This document shows, one piece after another, positions 45,874 through 54,365 of a stretch of DNA of 64,000 bases. The notes under the pieces are model-generated. The model worked only from the letters and a program-made list of their open reading frames with translations. It had not been told where the DNA came from and ran no database searches. The stretch covers positions 145,517 to 209,516 of the forward strand of contig NZ_JAHVDV010000004.1 in the NCBI RefSeq assembly GCF_051486985.1, in the 5' to 3' direction. Both the position numbers and the translations under genes were made by a program. Position 1 is the first letter of the stretch. The number at the start of each line of letters is the position of its first letter. This DNA is from CBFFRJ01 sp051486985 (GTDB lineage: Bacteria; Pseudomonadota; Gammaproteobacteria; Enterobacterales; Enterobacteriaceae).

Positions 45874-46323
45874 TTACTGGCTATTGACACGAAAAACATC
45901 TTCACACGCCTGCTTAAGCGAGGGGGTGTCAGTGGTTTCGCAGGTACGGGACCAGCCGGACATACCCAGGCCACTGCTCCATTGAGGCGTCATCACCACC
46001 CGCAGGCCAGTAAGACTCTCCTGCCCGGTCAGCGTGATAATCCCTTTTGTCACCGTCATGGCGGAAACGTAACGGGTTGTCGCCGGGCCGGGGATGCCAT
46101 TAGTGCCGCTGTTGCAACTGTCGACACCGCCATGATCCAACGCACACAGTTCAACCGCGGTCCGATAGGGGACAAAAGTCTGCAACATATCGGTCATGGC
46201 GGCTTTGCGCAGGTAGTTCTGATAGGCGGGAATACCGATGGCGCTCAGTATGGCGATAATGCCAATGACCACCATCAGTTCTATTAAGGTAAATCCGCGT
46301 TGTCTGTCCCTGTTCTGCTTCAT
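45874..46323 (-). CDS. ppdD: Prepilin PpdD (major type IV pilin subunit)
   Basis: Type IV pilin, 149 residues (E. coli 146). Short basic leader ending RQRG, then the prepilin peptidase site G|FTLIELMVVIGIIAILSAIGIPAYQNY with the conserved Glu at mature position 5. Four cysteines in the mature part; CALDHGG...C and CETTD...C could form the disulphides expected of this pilin. First gene of ppdD-hofB-hofC. Function in natural pilus formation is known mainly from EHEC and Klebsiella relatives. Confidence 0.95.
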   Translation of the reverse strand: MKQNRDRQRGFTLIELMVVIGIIAILSAIGIPAYQNYLRKAAMTDMLQTFVPYRTAVELCALDHGGVDSCNSGTNGIPGPATTRYVSAMTVTKGIITLTGQESLTGLRVVMTPQWSSGLGMSGWSRTCETTDTPSLKQACEDVFRVNSQ

Positions 46324-46467
46324 AGTCTGCTCCTTGTGTTAGTGCAGGCTACTCTGGCAGCAGAAGCGTAAGCGAACGAGAAGGGAAAAAGAGTTCGTGG
46401 AAGGGGATTCCGTAGTTTTGAATGTTGTTACTGGCTGCTACAGAAAAATGACGGGACGCCTCGCAAA

Positions 46468-46493
46468 AACCCTCTCCGGAAAGGGAGAGGGTT
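46468..46493 (-). repeat. CCCTCTCC hairpin repeat after nadC
   Basis: Perfect ten-base stem AACCCTCTCC/GGAGAGGGTT with loop GGAAA, ten bases beyond the nadC stop. A close relative with the same ACCCTCTCC arms lies after aroP at 51583-51606. Both sit just downstream of minus-strand stop codons, consistent with 3'-end hairpins spread as a small repeat family. Confidence 0.7.
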
Positions 46494-46503
46494 ACGTCGC
46501 GAT

Positions 46504-47397
46504 TTAGCGAAAACGCATCGACAAATCCAGGGCTCGAACGTGTTTGGTCAGCGCCCCAACGGAAATAAAATCGACCCCGGTTTCGGCAAATTCACGCAGC
46601 GTTTCGAAGGTAACATTACCGGAGACCTCAAGCCTGGCCTGTCCGTTAGTACGTTTTACCGCTTCCCGCATCTGCTCAGTTTTAAAGTTGTCGAGCATGA
46701 TGATATCGGCCCCTGCTTTTAGCGCATCGTCCAGCTCCTCAAGGGTTTCAACTTCAACTTCAACCGGCACGTCCGGGTGGAGCCAGAAGGCCTTCTCAAC
46801 GGCCTGGCGTACCGAACCGGAAGCAATAATATGGTTTTCTTTAATTAAAAAGGCGTCAGACAGCCCAAGGCGGTGATTAGCCCCGCCGCCGCAAAGTACG
46901 GCATATTTCAGGGCAGAGCGCAGACCTGGCAGCGTTTTTCGCGTATCCAGCAGTTGGGTTTTTGTGCCCTCCAGCAGGGCGACATAACGGCTAACCTCGC
47001 TGGCAACGCCTGAAAGGGTCTGCACAAAATTAAGCGCAGTACGTTCGCCGGTCAGCAGTACGCGCGACGGTCCTTGCAACTCAAAGAGCGCCTGATCGGG
47101 CGTGACGGCATCACCATCTGCCACATGCCAGGTTATCTGCACGTCGTCGCCCGCAAGCTGAATGAAGACCTCTTCGACCCAGCGTTTCCCACAGAATACC
47201 CCCTCTTCACGGGTGATAATCACCGCATGGGATTGCGTATCTGCTGGCAACAATTGCGCGGTAATATCGTTACTGGCATCGACTTCCCCCCCCAGGTCTT
47301 CGCGCAGGGCTTGCGCGACGGCAGTGGGGATATCGAGCGCAATACGTTGTAAAAGCGCGTCACGTCGTTGATCGGGGTTATAGCGGCGAGGCGGCAT
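46504..47397 (-). CDS. nadC: Nicotinate-nucleotide pyrophosphorylase (carboxylating) NadC
   Basis: Quinolinate phosphoribosyltransferase of de novo NAD synthesis. The ATG at 47395-47397 (MPPRRYNPD) gives 297 residues, as in E. coli. Family segments: REDLGG near residue 30, TGERTALNFVQTLSGVAS near residue 115, DTRKTLPGLR near residue 152, GGGANHRLGLSDAFLIKENH near residue 170, and VGALTKHV at the end. Divergent from ampD across 142 bases. Confidence 0.98.
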   Translation of the reverse strand: MPPRRYNPDQRRDALLQRIALDIPTAVAQALREDLGGEVDASNDITAQLLPADTQSHAVIITREEGVFCGKRWVEEVFIQLAGDDVQITWHVADGDAVTPDQALFELQGPSRVLLTGERTALNFVQTLSGVASEVSRYVALLEGTKTQLLDTRKTLPGLRSALKYAVLCGGGANHRLGLSDAFLIKENHIIASGSVRQAVEKAFWLHPDVPVEVEVETLEELDDALKAGADIIMLDNFKTEQMREAVKRTNGQARLEVSGNVTFETLREFAETGVDFISVGALTKHVRALDLSMRFR

Positions 47398-47539
47398 GGT
47401 AACACTCCAAAAAAGGTAACGAATCATAAGGTTAGAGTGTGCCCTGTTATTAAGGATATGCTCAACTTACAGTGACAGGACAGCGTGCGAACATGCTACT
47501 CTAGAGCGTGTATGAGCACCATATATAAGGAGATCCTGC

Positions 47540-48103
47540 ATGTTGTTAAATAAGGGCTGGCTGGAGGAGGCGCGGCGCGTGCCGTCCCCGCATTTCGATT
47601 GCCGCCCCGATGAGGTAACACCTTCGTTGCTGGTGGTGCACAATATCAGCCTGCCACCGGGAGAGTTTGGCGGGCCGTGGATTGATGCGTTGTTCACCGG
47701 TACGCTGGATCCCAGGGCTCACCCTTTTTTTGCACAGATCGCTCATCTGCGGGTTTCTGCACACTGCTTAATTCGCCGTGATGGTGAAATTGTTCAATAT
47801 GTTCCTTTCGATAAACGCGCCTGGCACGCGGGGGTGTCGGTTTATCAGGGTCGCGAGCGTTGCAATGATTTTTCCATCGGTATTGAGCTTGAAGGCACTG
47901 ATACCCTCGCTTATTCAGACGCGCAATATCAGCAACTGGCAAAAGTGACCCGCATGCTGAGTGAAATTTACCCTGAGATTGCCAGCAACCTAACCGGGCA
48001 TAGCGACATTGCCCCTGTCCGTAAAACCGACCCCGGCCCGGCGTTTGACTGGCAGCGGTTTCGTGCGCTGGTGGTGGATAAATCAAATAAGGAGATGCCA
48101 TGA
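47540..48103 (+). CDS. ampD: 1,6-anhydro-N-acetylmuramyl-L-alanine amidase AmpD
   Basis: Cytoplasmic zinc amidase that strips peptides from recycled anhydro-muropeptides; its loss derepresses AmpC beta-lactamase in species with inducible ampC. 187 residues, like Enterobacter and Citrobacter AmpD and longer than E. coli (183). Zinc ligands His34 (VVHNIS) and His and Asp in TGHSDIAPVRKTDPGPAFDW are present, so the enzyme looks intact. AGGAG precedes the ATG. Overlaps ampE by four bases. Confidence 0.97.
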   Translation: MLLNKGWLEEARRVPSPHFDCRPDEVTPSLLVVHNISLPPGEFGGPWIDALFTGTLDPRAHPFFAQIAHLRVSAHCLIRRDGEIVQYVPFDKRAWHAGVSVYQGRERCNDFSIGIELEGTDTLAYSDAQYQQLAKVTRMLSEIYPEIASNLTGHSDIAPVRKTDPGPAFDWQRFRALVVDKSNKEMP

Positions 48104-48954
48104 CATTGTTTACTATGCTGCTGGTGCTGATTGCTGAGCGGCTTTTTAAACTCGGTGAGCACTGGCACCTGGACCATCGCCTTGAGGCGCTCTTTTGCCG
48201 AGTTAAGCACTATTCGGTTACCCGTACGCTCCTGATGACCGCCTGCGCTATGCTGCTCACTTTCCTTGTTCTGCGCGCGCTGACAGGGCTCTTTTTCAAT
48301 GTGCCGCTACTGGTGGTCTGGATCCTGCTCGGCCTGTTGTGTGTCGGGGCGGGGAAGGTACGATTGCACTATCATGCGTATCTGAAAGCGGCATCCCGTA
48401 ACGACGAACATGCCCATAAGGCAATGGCGAGCGAACTGACGCTGATTCATGGCGTGCCGCCAGGTTGTAGCGAACGCGAATTCCTTCGTGAGCTACAAAA
48501 TGCCTTATTGTGGATAAACTTCCGTTATTATCTCGCGCCTCTTTTCTGGTTTATTGTGGGGGGAGTATGGGCGCCAGTAACGCTGGTGGGGTACTGTTTC
48601 CTGCGGGCACTACAGTCATGGCTTGCGCGTTACAAGACACCCGGTGAGCGACAGCGTTCGGGCATTGATGCCATTCTGCATGTGCTGGACTGGATCCCGG
48701 TTCGCCTGGCGGGCGTGTTTTATGCGCTGATTGGTCATGGTGAAAAAGCGTTACCCGCCTGGTTTGCTTCTCTGGCAGACAGACACTCATCCCAGTACCA
48801 GGTGCTCACCCGACTTGCGCAGTTTTCGCTGGCGCGCGAACCCCATCTCGATAAGGTTGAGACGCCGAAAGCCGCCGTCTCAATGGCCAAGAAAACCTCT
48901 TTTGTTGTGGTTGTAGTAGTCGCGTTACTCACCATTTACGGCACGCTGATTTAA
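48100..48954 (+). CDS. ampE: Inner-membrane protein AmpE
   Basis: Membrane protein co-transcribed with ampD, 284 residues as in E. coli. Related to the CobD/CbiB family in fold; role in beta-lactamase regulation or signalling is unclear. N-terminal ER-rich LIAERLFKLGEHWHLDHRLE, about four membrane segments, and a C-terminal hydrophobic anchor (SFVVVVVVALLTIYGTL). Confidence 0.95.
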   Translation: MTLFTMLLVLIAERLFKLGEHWHLDHRLEALFCRVKHYSVTRTLLMTACAMLLTFLVLRALTGLFFNVPLLVVWILLGLLCVGAGKVRLHYHAYLKAASRNDEHAHKAMASELTLIHGVPPGCSEREFLRELQNALLWINFRYYLAPLFWFIVGGVWAPVTLVGYCFLRALQSWLARYKTPGERQRSGIDAILHVLDWIPVRLAGVFYALIGHGEKALPAWFASLADRHSSQYQVLTRLAQFSLAREPHLDKVETPKAAVSMAKKTSFVVVVVVALLTIYGTLI

Positions 48955-48961
48955 CCGCGTG

Positions 48962-49093
48962 CCGTTATACGCTTCATAGGAAAGGCTGCACGGGCGTTGG
49001 CGGCGTCAGCGCCCCCCAGTCACAACGTTAGCCATGTTTCTGGGGGGAGGTACTGACTTCGCCTTCCTGCAAACAGAATTATGTAGAGTAAAA
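48962..49093 (-). repeat. ERIC/IRU-type repeat between ampE and the GH43 gene
   Basis: About 130 bases in reverse ERIC orientation: GGCTGCACGGGCGTTGGC on the left, a central CCCCAGTCAC...TTTCTGGGG (about 49015-49045), and GCCTTCCTGCAAACAGAATT ATGTAG on the right. These match, in order, the reverse complement of the ERIC flanks and core (GCGTTGGCTGC, CCCCAGTCACTTAC, CTGGGG, GCCTTCCTGCAA). More diverged in the loop than the copy in sgrS. It ends at the stop codon of the GH43 gene. Confidence 0.75.
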
Positions 49094-49094
49094 C

Positions 49095-50042
49095 TTATTG
49101 CGTATCCGCAGGTGGGATGCCGAAATCAGGCATCCCGTTTTCCTGCCAGCGCACGAGCTTAAGACGCGTGTGACGATTGGGGTCATACAGCGGGTCGCCT
49201 TCAATTTCGGTGTAGTTGCGTGCGTGGTAAACCAGCACATCGTCACCGTTTTCCGTCTGCGTAAAGCTGTTGTGGCCAGGACCGTACTGCTGGTTTTCGT
49301 AACTGGTTTTGAACACCGGCTCTGGTGATTTATGCCAGTTAGCCGGGTTTTGCGGGTCGGCGCTGATATCAATCCATAGCAGCCCCATACAGTAGTTTTC
49401 ATCGGTAGCACTGGCGGAATAGCTGATGAACAGCTTGTCGCCATGAAACAGTACGGCAGGCCCTTCGTTGACCAGAAAGCCTTTACACTCCCAGTCAAAT
49501 TCCGGTTTGCTGAGCATCACCGGCTCGCCTTTCAGCGTCCAGGGATTCTCCATTTCTGCCAGATAGAGGTTTGAATTACCGGCAATATGCGGGGATTTTT
49601 GCGCCCATAAGTACCAACGTTTTCCCTGATGGACAAAGGTTGTGGCATCCAGGGCGAAGGTGTCGAAAGGGGTTTTTATCTGGCCTTTTTCTACCCAGTT
49701 CCCGCTTAACGGATCGGCGTCGGCACACTCCAGGGCAAACATGCGGTGCTGGAACATATTCAATGCATCCAGCGCTTGCGTCCAGGTGGCGGCAAAGTAG
49801 AGATACCATTTTCCATCGATATAATGCAGTTCAGGTGCCCAGATAAGTTCGCTCATCGGCCCGTTATCCGGTTTGCGCCACACGGTCACCCCTTCGGCTT
49901 CCCGTAGGCCTTCCAGTGACGTGGCCCGACGAAGTTCAAGCCGGTCATACTCCGGTACTGAGGCCACAAAATAGTAGTTACCCTCATGGCGCAGAATGTA
50001 CGGATCGGCCCGCTGTTCTATAAAAGGATTTGGCCAGTTCAT
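49095..50042 (-). CDS. Glycoside hydrolase family 43 protein (beta-xylosidase/arabinofuranosidase type)
   Basis: Five-bladed beta-propeller hydrolase acting on pentose-containing glycosides; the precise substrate cannot be read from sequence. 315 residues, single domain, no signal peptide, so cytoplasmic. Candidate catalytic base Asp13 in EQRADPYI, IWAPELHYIDGKWYLYF near residue 68, a candidate pKa-modulating Asp in FALDATTFVH, and candidate acid Glu in VNEGPAVLFHG. Starts within the stop of the upstream sugar symporter, so uptake and hydrolysis are one operon. Absent from this position in E. coli K-12. Confidence 0.88.
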   Translation of the reverse strand: MNWPNPFIEQRADPYILRHEGNYYFVASVPEYDRLELRRATSLEGLREAEGVTVWRKPDNGPMSELIWAPELHYIDGKWYLYFAATWTQALDALNMFQHRMFALECADADPLSGNWVEKGQIKTPFDTFALDATTFVHQGKRWYLWAQKSPHIAGNSNLYLAEMENPWTLKGEPVMLSKPEFDWECKGFLVNEGPAVLFHGDKLFISYSASATDENYCMGLLWIDISADPQNPANWHKSPEPVFKTSYENQQYGPGHNSFTQTENGDDVLVYHARNYTEIEGDPLYDPNRHTRLKLVRWQENGMPDFGIPPADTQ

Positions 50043-51448
50043 TATGCTTTCCTTACGTTTTCGCCTGCGGGTACCGCCTGAGCATCGCTCAGTTCGTGGT
50101 AATTCACACGGCGTTTTTCCAGATCTGCCTGGATGGTTTTCATCAGTTCACGATCGACTTTCAGCAGGCGAACCACGCCAGCCGTAATGAGGTAGCCCAC
50201 GCCCGGAATGATGGTAAACAGCAGCATGATGCCATTAATGGCGCTCGGGCTTTGCGCTTTGGCACCCGCGTCATAACCGTACCAGGAGAGCAGGAAACCA
50301 ACCATCGCGCCCGCAACCGCCAGCCCGACTTTCAGGAAGAAGAGGTTACCGGAGAAGCTGATGCCGGTGATGCGTTTGCCGGTTTTCCACTCGCCGTAGT
50401 CGTCAACATCCGCCATCAGCGACCAGTGAAGCGGTGATGGGATCTGATGCAGAATATTGAGCAGGAAGTAGAGCACCACAATCATCATGGTGGCTTTCGG
50501 GTCGAAGAAATAGAACGCGCAGGAGAAAATCGCCAGTGCGATATTGGTCCAGAAGAAGACTTTCAGTTTGCACCAGCGGTCGGTCAGCACTTTCGCCAGC
50601 ATACTGCCGATCATCATACCCACCACGCCGAGGCTGATAAAAATCGTGGCAAAGTGGGTACTTTCGCCCATCACCCAGGTGACGTAATACATGGTGGCGG
50701 CCATACGAATAAAGCCCGGGCAAACGTTGCAGAGGGTAAGCAGCAAAATACGCACCCACTGGTCGTTCTTCCAGACGTCCTTCATATCTTTCTTCATGTC
50801 ATCGTGGGTCGGCACGGCCGGACGAACACGCTCACGCACCGTGGCAAAGCAGAAGAGGAACATGCACATGCCGATAAATGCCAGTACCGTCATCGCCATT
50901 TGATAGCCTTTGGCTTTGTCCTCGCCACCGAACCATTCCGCCATCGGCAGCAGCGTCAATGACAACAGCAGGGTCGCAATACCCACCATCACGAAGCGGT
51001 AGGACTGACAGGCCACACGCTCTTTCGGATCGTTGGTGATGACACCGCCCAGCGAGCAGTAAGGGATATTGATGGCGGTATAGGTCAGAGAGAGCAGGAA
51101 GTAGGTGATGAAGGCATAGATAACTTTGCTATTGTAGGTCCAGTCAGGCGTGGTGAACATCAACACACTGAAGACCGCATAAGGGAGCGCTATCCATAAA
51201 AGCCAGGGACGGAAACGCCCGTATTTGCTTTGGGTTCGGTCGGCAAGCGCCCCCATGATGGGGTCGGTAACGGCATCAATGACGCGGATAGAGAGCAACA
51301 ATACGCCGACCAGAGCCGGTGCCAGGCCGAAAATATCAGTATAGAAATAGTTAACAAACAACATGATGGCACCAAAGATGATGTTGCATCCGGCGTCGCC
51401 CATGCCATAGCCGATTTTCTCTTTGACAGACAGTTTAGTCGCGTCCAT
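50042..51448 (-). CDS. GPH-family (glycoside-pentoside-hexuronide) cation symporter, YicJ/XynT type
   Basis: Sugar:cation symporter importing a glycoside or oligosaccharide, probably a xyloside or arabinoside, for the coupled GH43 enzyme. 468 residues, about 12 membrane segments. GPH hallmarks: EKIGYGMGDAGCNIIFG at the N-terminus, VIDAVTDPIMGALADRTQSKYGRFRPWLL near residue 55-80, and DVDDYGEWKTGKRITGISFS near residue 345. GGGAG lies before the ATG. Substrate is inferred from context only. Confidence 0.9.
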   Translation of the reverse strand: MDATKLSVKEKIGYGMGDAGCNIIFGAIMLFVNYFYTDIFGLAPALVGVLLLSIRVIDAVTDPIMGALADRTQSKYGRFRPWLLWIALPYAVFSVLMFTTPDWTYNSKVIYAFITYFLLSLTYTAINIPYCSLGGVITNDPKERVACQSYRFVMVGIATLLLSLTLLPMAEWFGGEDKAKGYQMAMTVLAFIGMCMFLFCFATVRERVRPAVPTHDDMKKDMKDVWKNDQWVRILLLTLCNVCPGFIRMAATMYYVTWVMGESTHFATIFISLGVVGMMIGSMLAKVLTDRWCKLKVFFWTNIALAIFSCAFYFFDPKATMMIVVLYFLLNILHQIPSPLHWSLMADVDDYGEWKTGKRITGISFSGNLFFLKVGLAVAGAMVGFLLSWYGYDAGAKAQSPSAINGIMLLFTIIPGVGYLITAGVVRLLKVDRELMKTIQADLEKRRVNYHELSDAQAVPAGENVRKA

Positions 51449-51473
51449 TAGCGATACTCCCAGTGAGATGTGG

Positions 51474-51498
51474 GAATAATTATTCGCCCCCTAAGAAT
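51474..51498. promoter_or_regulatory. Palindrome upstream of the symporter-GH43 operon
   Basis: A perfect 12-base palindrome GAATAATTATTC (51474-51485), followed by a further GAATAATT half (about 51494-51501), 26 bases upstream of the symporter ATG. This is a plausible operator or promoter-proximal site for the pentoside operon; no regulator gene lies next to it. Confidence 0.4.
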
Positions 51499-51582
51499 AA
51501 TTTGCGTTACAGGATGCGGGCAGAGACATGGACAAAACTGCTATGTAAAGCAAAGTGTGAGGAAGGTAACACCAGGAGAACC

Positions 51583-51606
51583 ACCCTCTCCCGTAGGGGA
51601 GAGGGT
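51583..51606 (-). repeat. CCCTCTCCC hairpin repeat after aroP
   Basis: Perfect ten-base stem ACCCTCTCCC/GGGAGAGGGT with loop GTAG, ten bases beyond the aroP stop on the minus strand. Partner of the hairpin at 46468-46493. No T-run, so mRNA-end protection or factor-assisted termination is more likely than a canonical terminator. Confidence 0.7.
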
Positions 51607-51615
51607 AGGGGGCAA

Positions 51616-52989
51616 TTAATTGGCTTTTGCCACTTTTGCCGTTTTCTGTTTGAACATGTAGCCAATACCCAGAATGACCAGCCAGACCGGGATGAGGTAG
51701 ACCGAGATAGCCATACCTTCCGTCATCAGCATAATGACCAGCACTGCCGCCATGAAAATCAGGCAGATCCAGTTACCCAGTGGGTAGAACAGCGCCGGGA
51801 AGCGGGTAGTCACCCCCTGCTGCTGTTTTGCACGACGGAATTTCATGTGTGCGAGGCTAATCATCGCCCAGTTGATCACCAGTGCTGAAACCACCAGTGC
51901 CATCAGCAGACCGAAGGCAGATTCCGGTGCCATATAGTTAATTAACACACACAGAGCCGTAACCAGCGCAGACACGATAATGGTGTTGACCGGCACACCA
52001 CGTTTATCCACGCTCAGCAGCGCCTTTGGTGCGTTACCTTGTTGTGCCAGGCCGAACAGCATGCGGCTGTTGCAGTAAACGCAGCTGTTATAAACCGAGA
52101 GCGCAGCCGTCAAAACGACGATGTTAAGTGCGTTCGCCACCAGCGTATCGCCCAGCTCGTGGAAGATCAGTACAAACGGGCTGGTATCGGCGGTGACACG
52201 CGTCCACGGCAGCAGAGAAAGCAGCACGGCCAGTGAGCCCACATAAAAAATCAGGATACGGTAGATAACCTGGTTGGTCGCTTTAGGAATGCTTTCATGC
52301 GGGTTATCGGCTTCAGCGGCGGTAATACCGACCAGCTCCAGGCCGCCGAAGGAGAACATGATGATAGCCATCATCATTACCAGCCCGGAAATACCATTCG
52401 GCAGGAAGCCACCTTGTTCCCACAGATTGCGCACGGTTGCCTGCGGACCCGCGTTGCCGCTGAACAGCAGCCAGCCGCCGAACAGGATCATGGCGACCAC
52501 GGCGACCACTTTAATAATGGCGAACCAGAACTCCATCTCGCCAAAGACTTTTACGTTGGTAAGGTTGATGGCATTAATAGCGATAAAGAAGACGGCGGCT
52601 GATGCCCAGGTTGGGATTTCAGGCCACCAGAACTGGATATATTTCCCAACCGCAGTTAATTCCGCCATGGCCACCAGAACATACAGCACCCAGTAGTTCC
52701 AGCCAGAGGCGAAACCGGCAAACCCGCCCCAGTATTTGTAAGCAAAGTGGCTAAAAGAACCGGCGACCGGCTCCTCAACGACCATTTCACCCAACTGACG
52801 CATAATCAGAAAAGCAATAAAACCTGCAATGGCATAGCCGAGAATAATACCAGGGCCTGCCGCTTTGATAACTGACGCGCTGCCCAGAAACAGCCCCGTC
52901 CCGATAGCTCCACCCAGCGCGATAAGCTGTATATGGCGGTTCTTAAGGCCGCGCTTAAGCTGTTCGCTGTGCTGTTGACCTTCCATCAT
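51616..52989 (-). CDS. aroP: Aromatic amino acid permease AroP
   Basis: Proton-driven general importer of phenylalanine, tyrosine and tryptophan in the cytoplasmic membrane, APC superfamily. 457 residues, 12 membrane segments, near-identical to E. coli AroP. The family signature IALGGAIGTGLFLGSA lies in the first segment and FGGLELVGITAAEADNP near residue 225. Divergent from pdhR; a possible TyrR box at 53055-53072 lies upstream. Confidence 0.97.
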   Translation of the reverse strand: MMEGQQHSEQLKRGLKNRHIQLIALGGAIGTGLFLGSASVIKAAGPGIILGYAIAGFIAFLIMRQLGEMVVEEPVAGSFSHFAYKYWGGFAGFASGWNYWVLYVLVAMAELTAVGKYIQFWWPEIPTWASAAVFFIAINAINLTNVKVFGEMEFWFAIIKVVAVVAMILFGGWLLFSGNAGPQATVRNLWEQGGFLPNGISGLVMMMAIIMFSFGGLELVGITAAEADNPHESIPKATNQVIYRILIFYVGSLAVLLSLLPWTRVTADTSPFVLIFHELGDTLVANALNIVVLTAALSVYNSCVYCNSRMLFGLAQQGNAPKALLSVDKRGVPVNTIIVSALVTALCVLINYMAPESAFGLLMALVVSALVINWAMISLAHMKFRRAKQQQGVTTRFPALFYPLGNWICLIFMAAVLVIMLMTEGMAISVYLIPVWLVILGIGYMFKQKTAKVAKAN

Positions 52990-53430
52990 GAAACCTCGTG
53001 TGTGGTTATTATGTGTACGCTGTTGTTTGCGTGTAATTAAGTAATTCCATTTTTTGTATTGTTTTATTTACGAAGCGCTGACGTGAATTTTCGCCTATCC
53101 CTTTCGTATGGCCCAGAATAGTGGTAAGCGGCAGCCTTTGCACCTGCTTTGTGAATGGCTGATGACGACTTGAATAAAAAGAAACCATTTGTAAATCGCC
53201 TCGTTAATTCCGCGGGTATTCTGTTTTGGTTATTTATTCATTAATTTGACATAAATGGCCATTTTTATTCATGCTGAACCGGTTCAAATTCGTTTTGAAC
53301 CGTTTCATTTACGTTAAAAATGCCCCTTAAGTAGTAAAGGAGAGATTTGTGCAAGGTTACATGTTTGAAACGTTATTTCTGTAACGTTGTTAAAATGTGC
53401 ATGGTTTCCTGATTTCAATCAAAACCTGTA
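52990..53430. other. aroP-pdhR intergenic region
   Basis: About 440 bases without a gene. It holds a possible TyrR box at 53055-53072 (TGTATT-GTTTTA-TTTACG against TGTAAA-N6-TTTACA), 66 bases before aroP, and two Cra-like palindromic sites at 53275-53307 (separate entry). The rest is AT-rich and unassigned. Confidence 0.5.
53275..53307. promoter_or_regulatory. Two tandem Cra-like sites upstream of pdhR
   Basis: TGAACCGGTTCA (53275-53286, perfect palindrome) and TGAACCGTTTCA (53296-53307). Both fit the Cra consensus TGAAWCGNTTCA except for C at the W position, and their starts are 21 bases apart, two helical turns, so on one face of the DNA. They lie about 160-190 bases upstream of the likely pdhR transcription start. 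The Cra gene is at 16815. Assignment is by consensus only. Confidence 0.5.
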
Positions 53431-53492
53431 TGGACATAAGGTGAATACTTTGTTACTTTAGCGTCACGAATATGAAATTGGTAAGACCAATT
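53431..53492 (+). promoter_or_regulatory. pdh promoter with PdhR operator
   Basis: -35 TGGACA (53431-53436), 17-base spacer, -10 TACTTT (53454-53459). Directly downstream, AATTGGTAAGACCAATT (53476-53492) is a perfect PdhR box, the inverted repeat ATTGGT-N3-ACCAAT known from the E. coli pdh promoter, where it lies between about +11 and +27. PdhR bound here represses; pyruvate relieves repression. Confidence 0.9.
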
Positions 53493-53523
53493 TACTCCGG
53501 GCGAATGGTAGAGACAGGGAACA

Positions 53524-54291
53524 ATGGCCTACAGCAAAATCCGCCAGCCAAAACTATCCGATGTGATTGAGCAGCAACTGGAGTTTTTGATTCTCGAGGG
53601 GACATTACGCCCCGGTGAAAAACTTCCTCCGGAACGCGAACTGGCTAAACAGTTTGATGTTTCTCGCCCTTCCCTGCGTGAGGCCATCCAGCGCCTCGAA
53701 GCGAAAGGGCTTCTGCTACGTCGCCAGGGTGGCGGTACCTTTGTTCAAAGTAGCCTCTGGCAGAGCTTCAGCGACCCGCTCGTCGAATTGCTCTCCGATC
53801 ATCCCGAATCCCAATTTGATCTGCTTGAAACACGTCACGCGCTGGAAGGCATTGCTGCCTATTACGCCGCATTGCGCAGTACCGACGAAGATAAGGTCAG
53901 AATTGGCGAGCTGCATCAGGCCATTGAGCTGGCGCAGCAGTCAGGCGATCTTGATGCCGAATCCAGCGCCGTAGTGCAGTATCAAATCGCTGTAACCGAA
54001 GCAGCACATAATGTGGTGCTTTTACATCTGCTACGCTGCATGGAGCCGATGTTGGCACAAAACGTTCGTGAAAATTTCGAATTGCTTTACGCGCGCCGCG
54101 AAATGCTGCCGCTCGTGAGCAAGCATCGCAGCAGTATTTTTGCGGCGATCATGGCCGGCGAGCCGGAGGAGGCGCGTGAAGCTTCCCACCGTCACCTGGC
54201 CTTTATTGAAGAGATTTTGCTGGATCGCAGCCGTGAGCAGAGTCGTCGTGAGCGCTCGCTACGCCGGCTGGAACAGCAGCGAAAGAATTAG
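53524..54291 (+). CDS. pdhR: Pyruvate-responsive transcriptional repressor PdhR
   Basis: GntR-family (FadR subfamily) repressor of the pyruvate dehydrogenase operon and respiratory genes. 255 residues (E. coli 254). N-terminal winged helix: LRPGEKLPPERELAKQFDVSRPSLREAIQRLEAKGLLLRRQGGG pattern at residues 25-68. C-terminal FCD all-helical effector domain. First gene of pdhR-aceE-aceF-lpd, preceded by its own operator. Confidence 0.97.
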   Translation: MAYSKIRQPKLSDVIEQQLEFLILEGTLRPGEKLPPERELAKQFDVSRPSLREAIQRLEAKGLLLRRQGGGTFVQSSLWQSFSDPLVELLSDHPESQFDLLETRHALEGIAAYYAALRSTDEDKVRIGELHQAIELAQQSGDLDAESSAVVQYQIAVTEAAHNVVLLHLLRCMEPMLAQNVRENFELLYARREMLPLVSKHRSSIFAAIMAGEPEEAREASHRHLAFIEEILLDRSREQSRRERSLRRLEQQRKN

Positions 54292-54365
54292 CATTTTCTG
54301 GTGGAGTATGTGCCGGAAGAGTTGTAACCCAGAGCGCCATATTTAGAGCGCGGCAACTAAACGCA

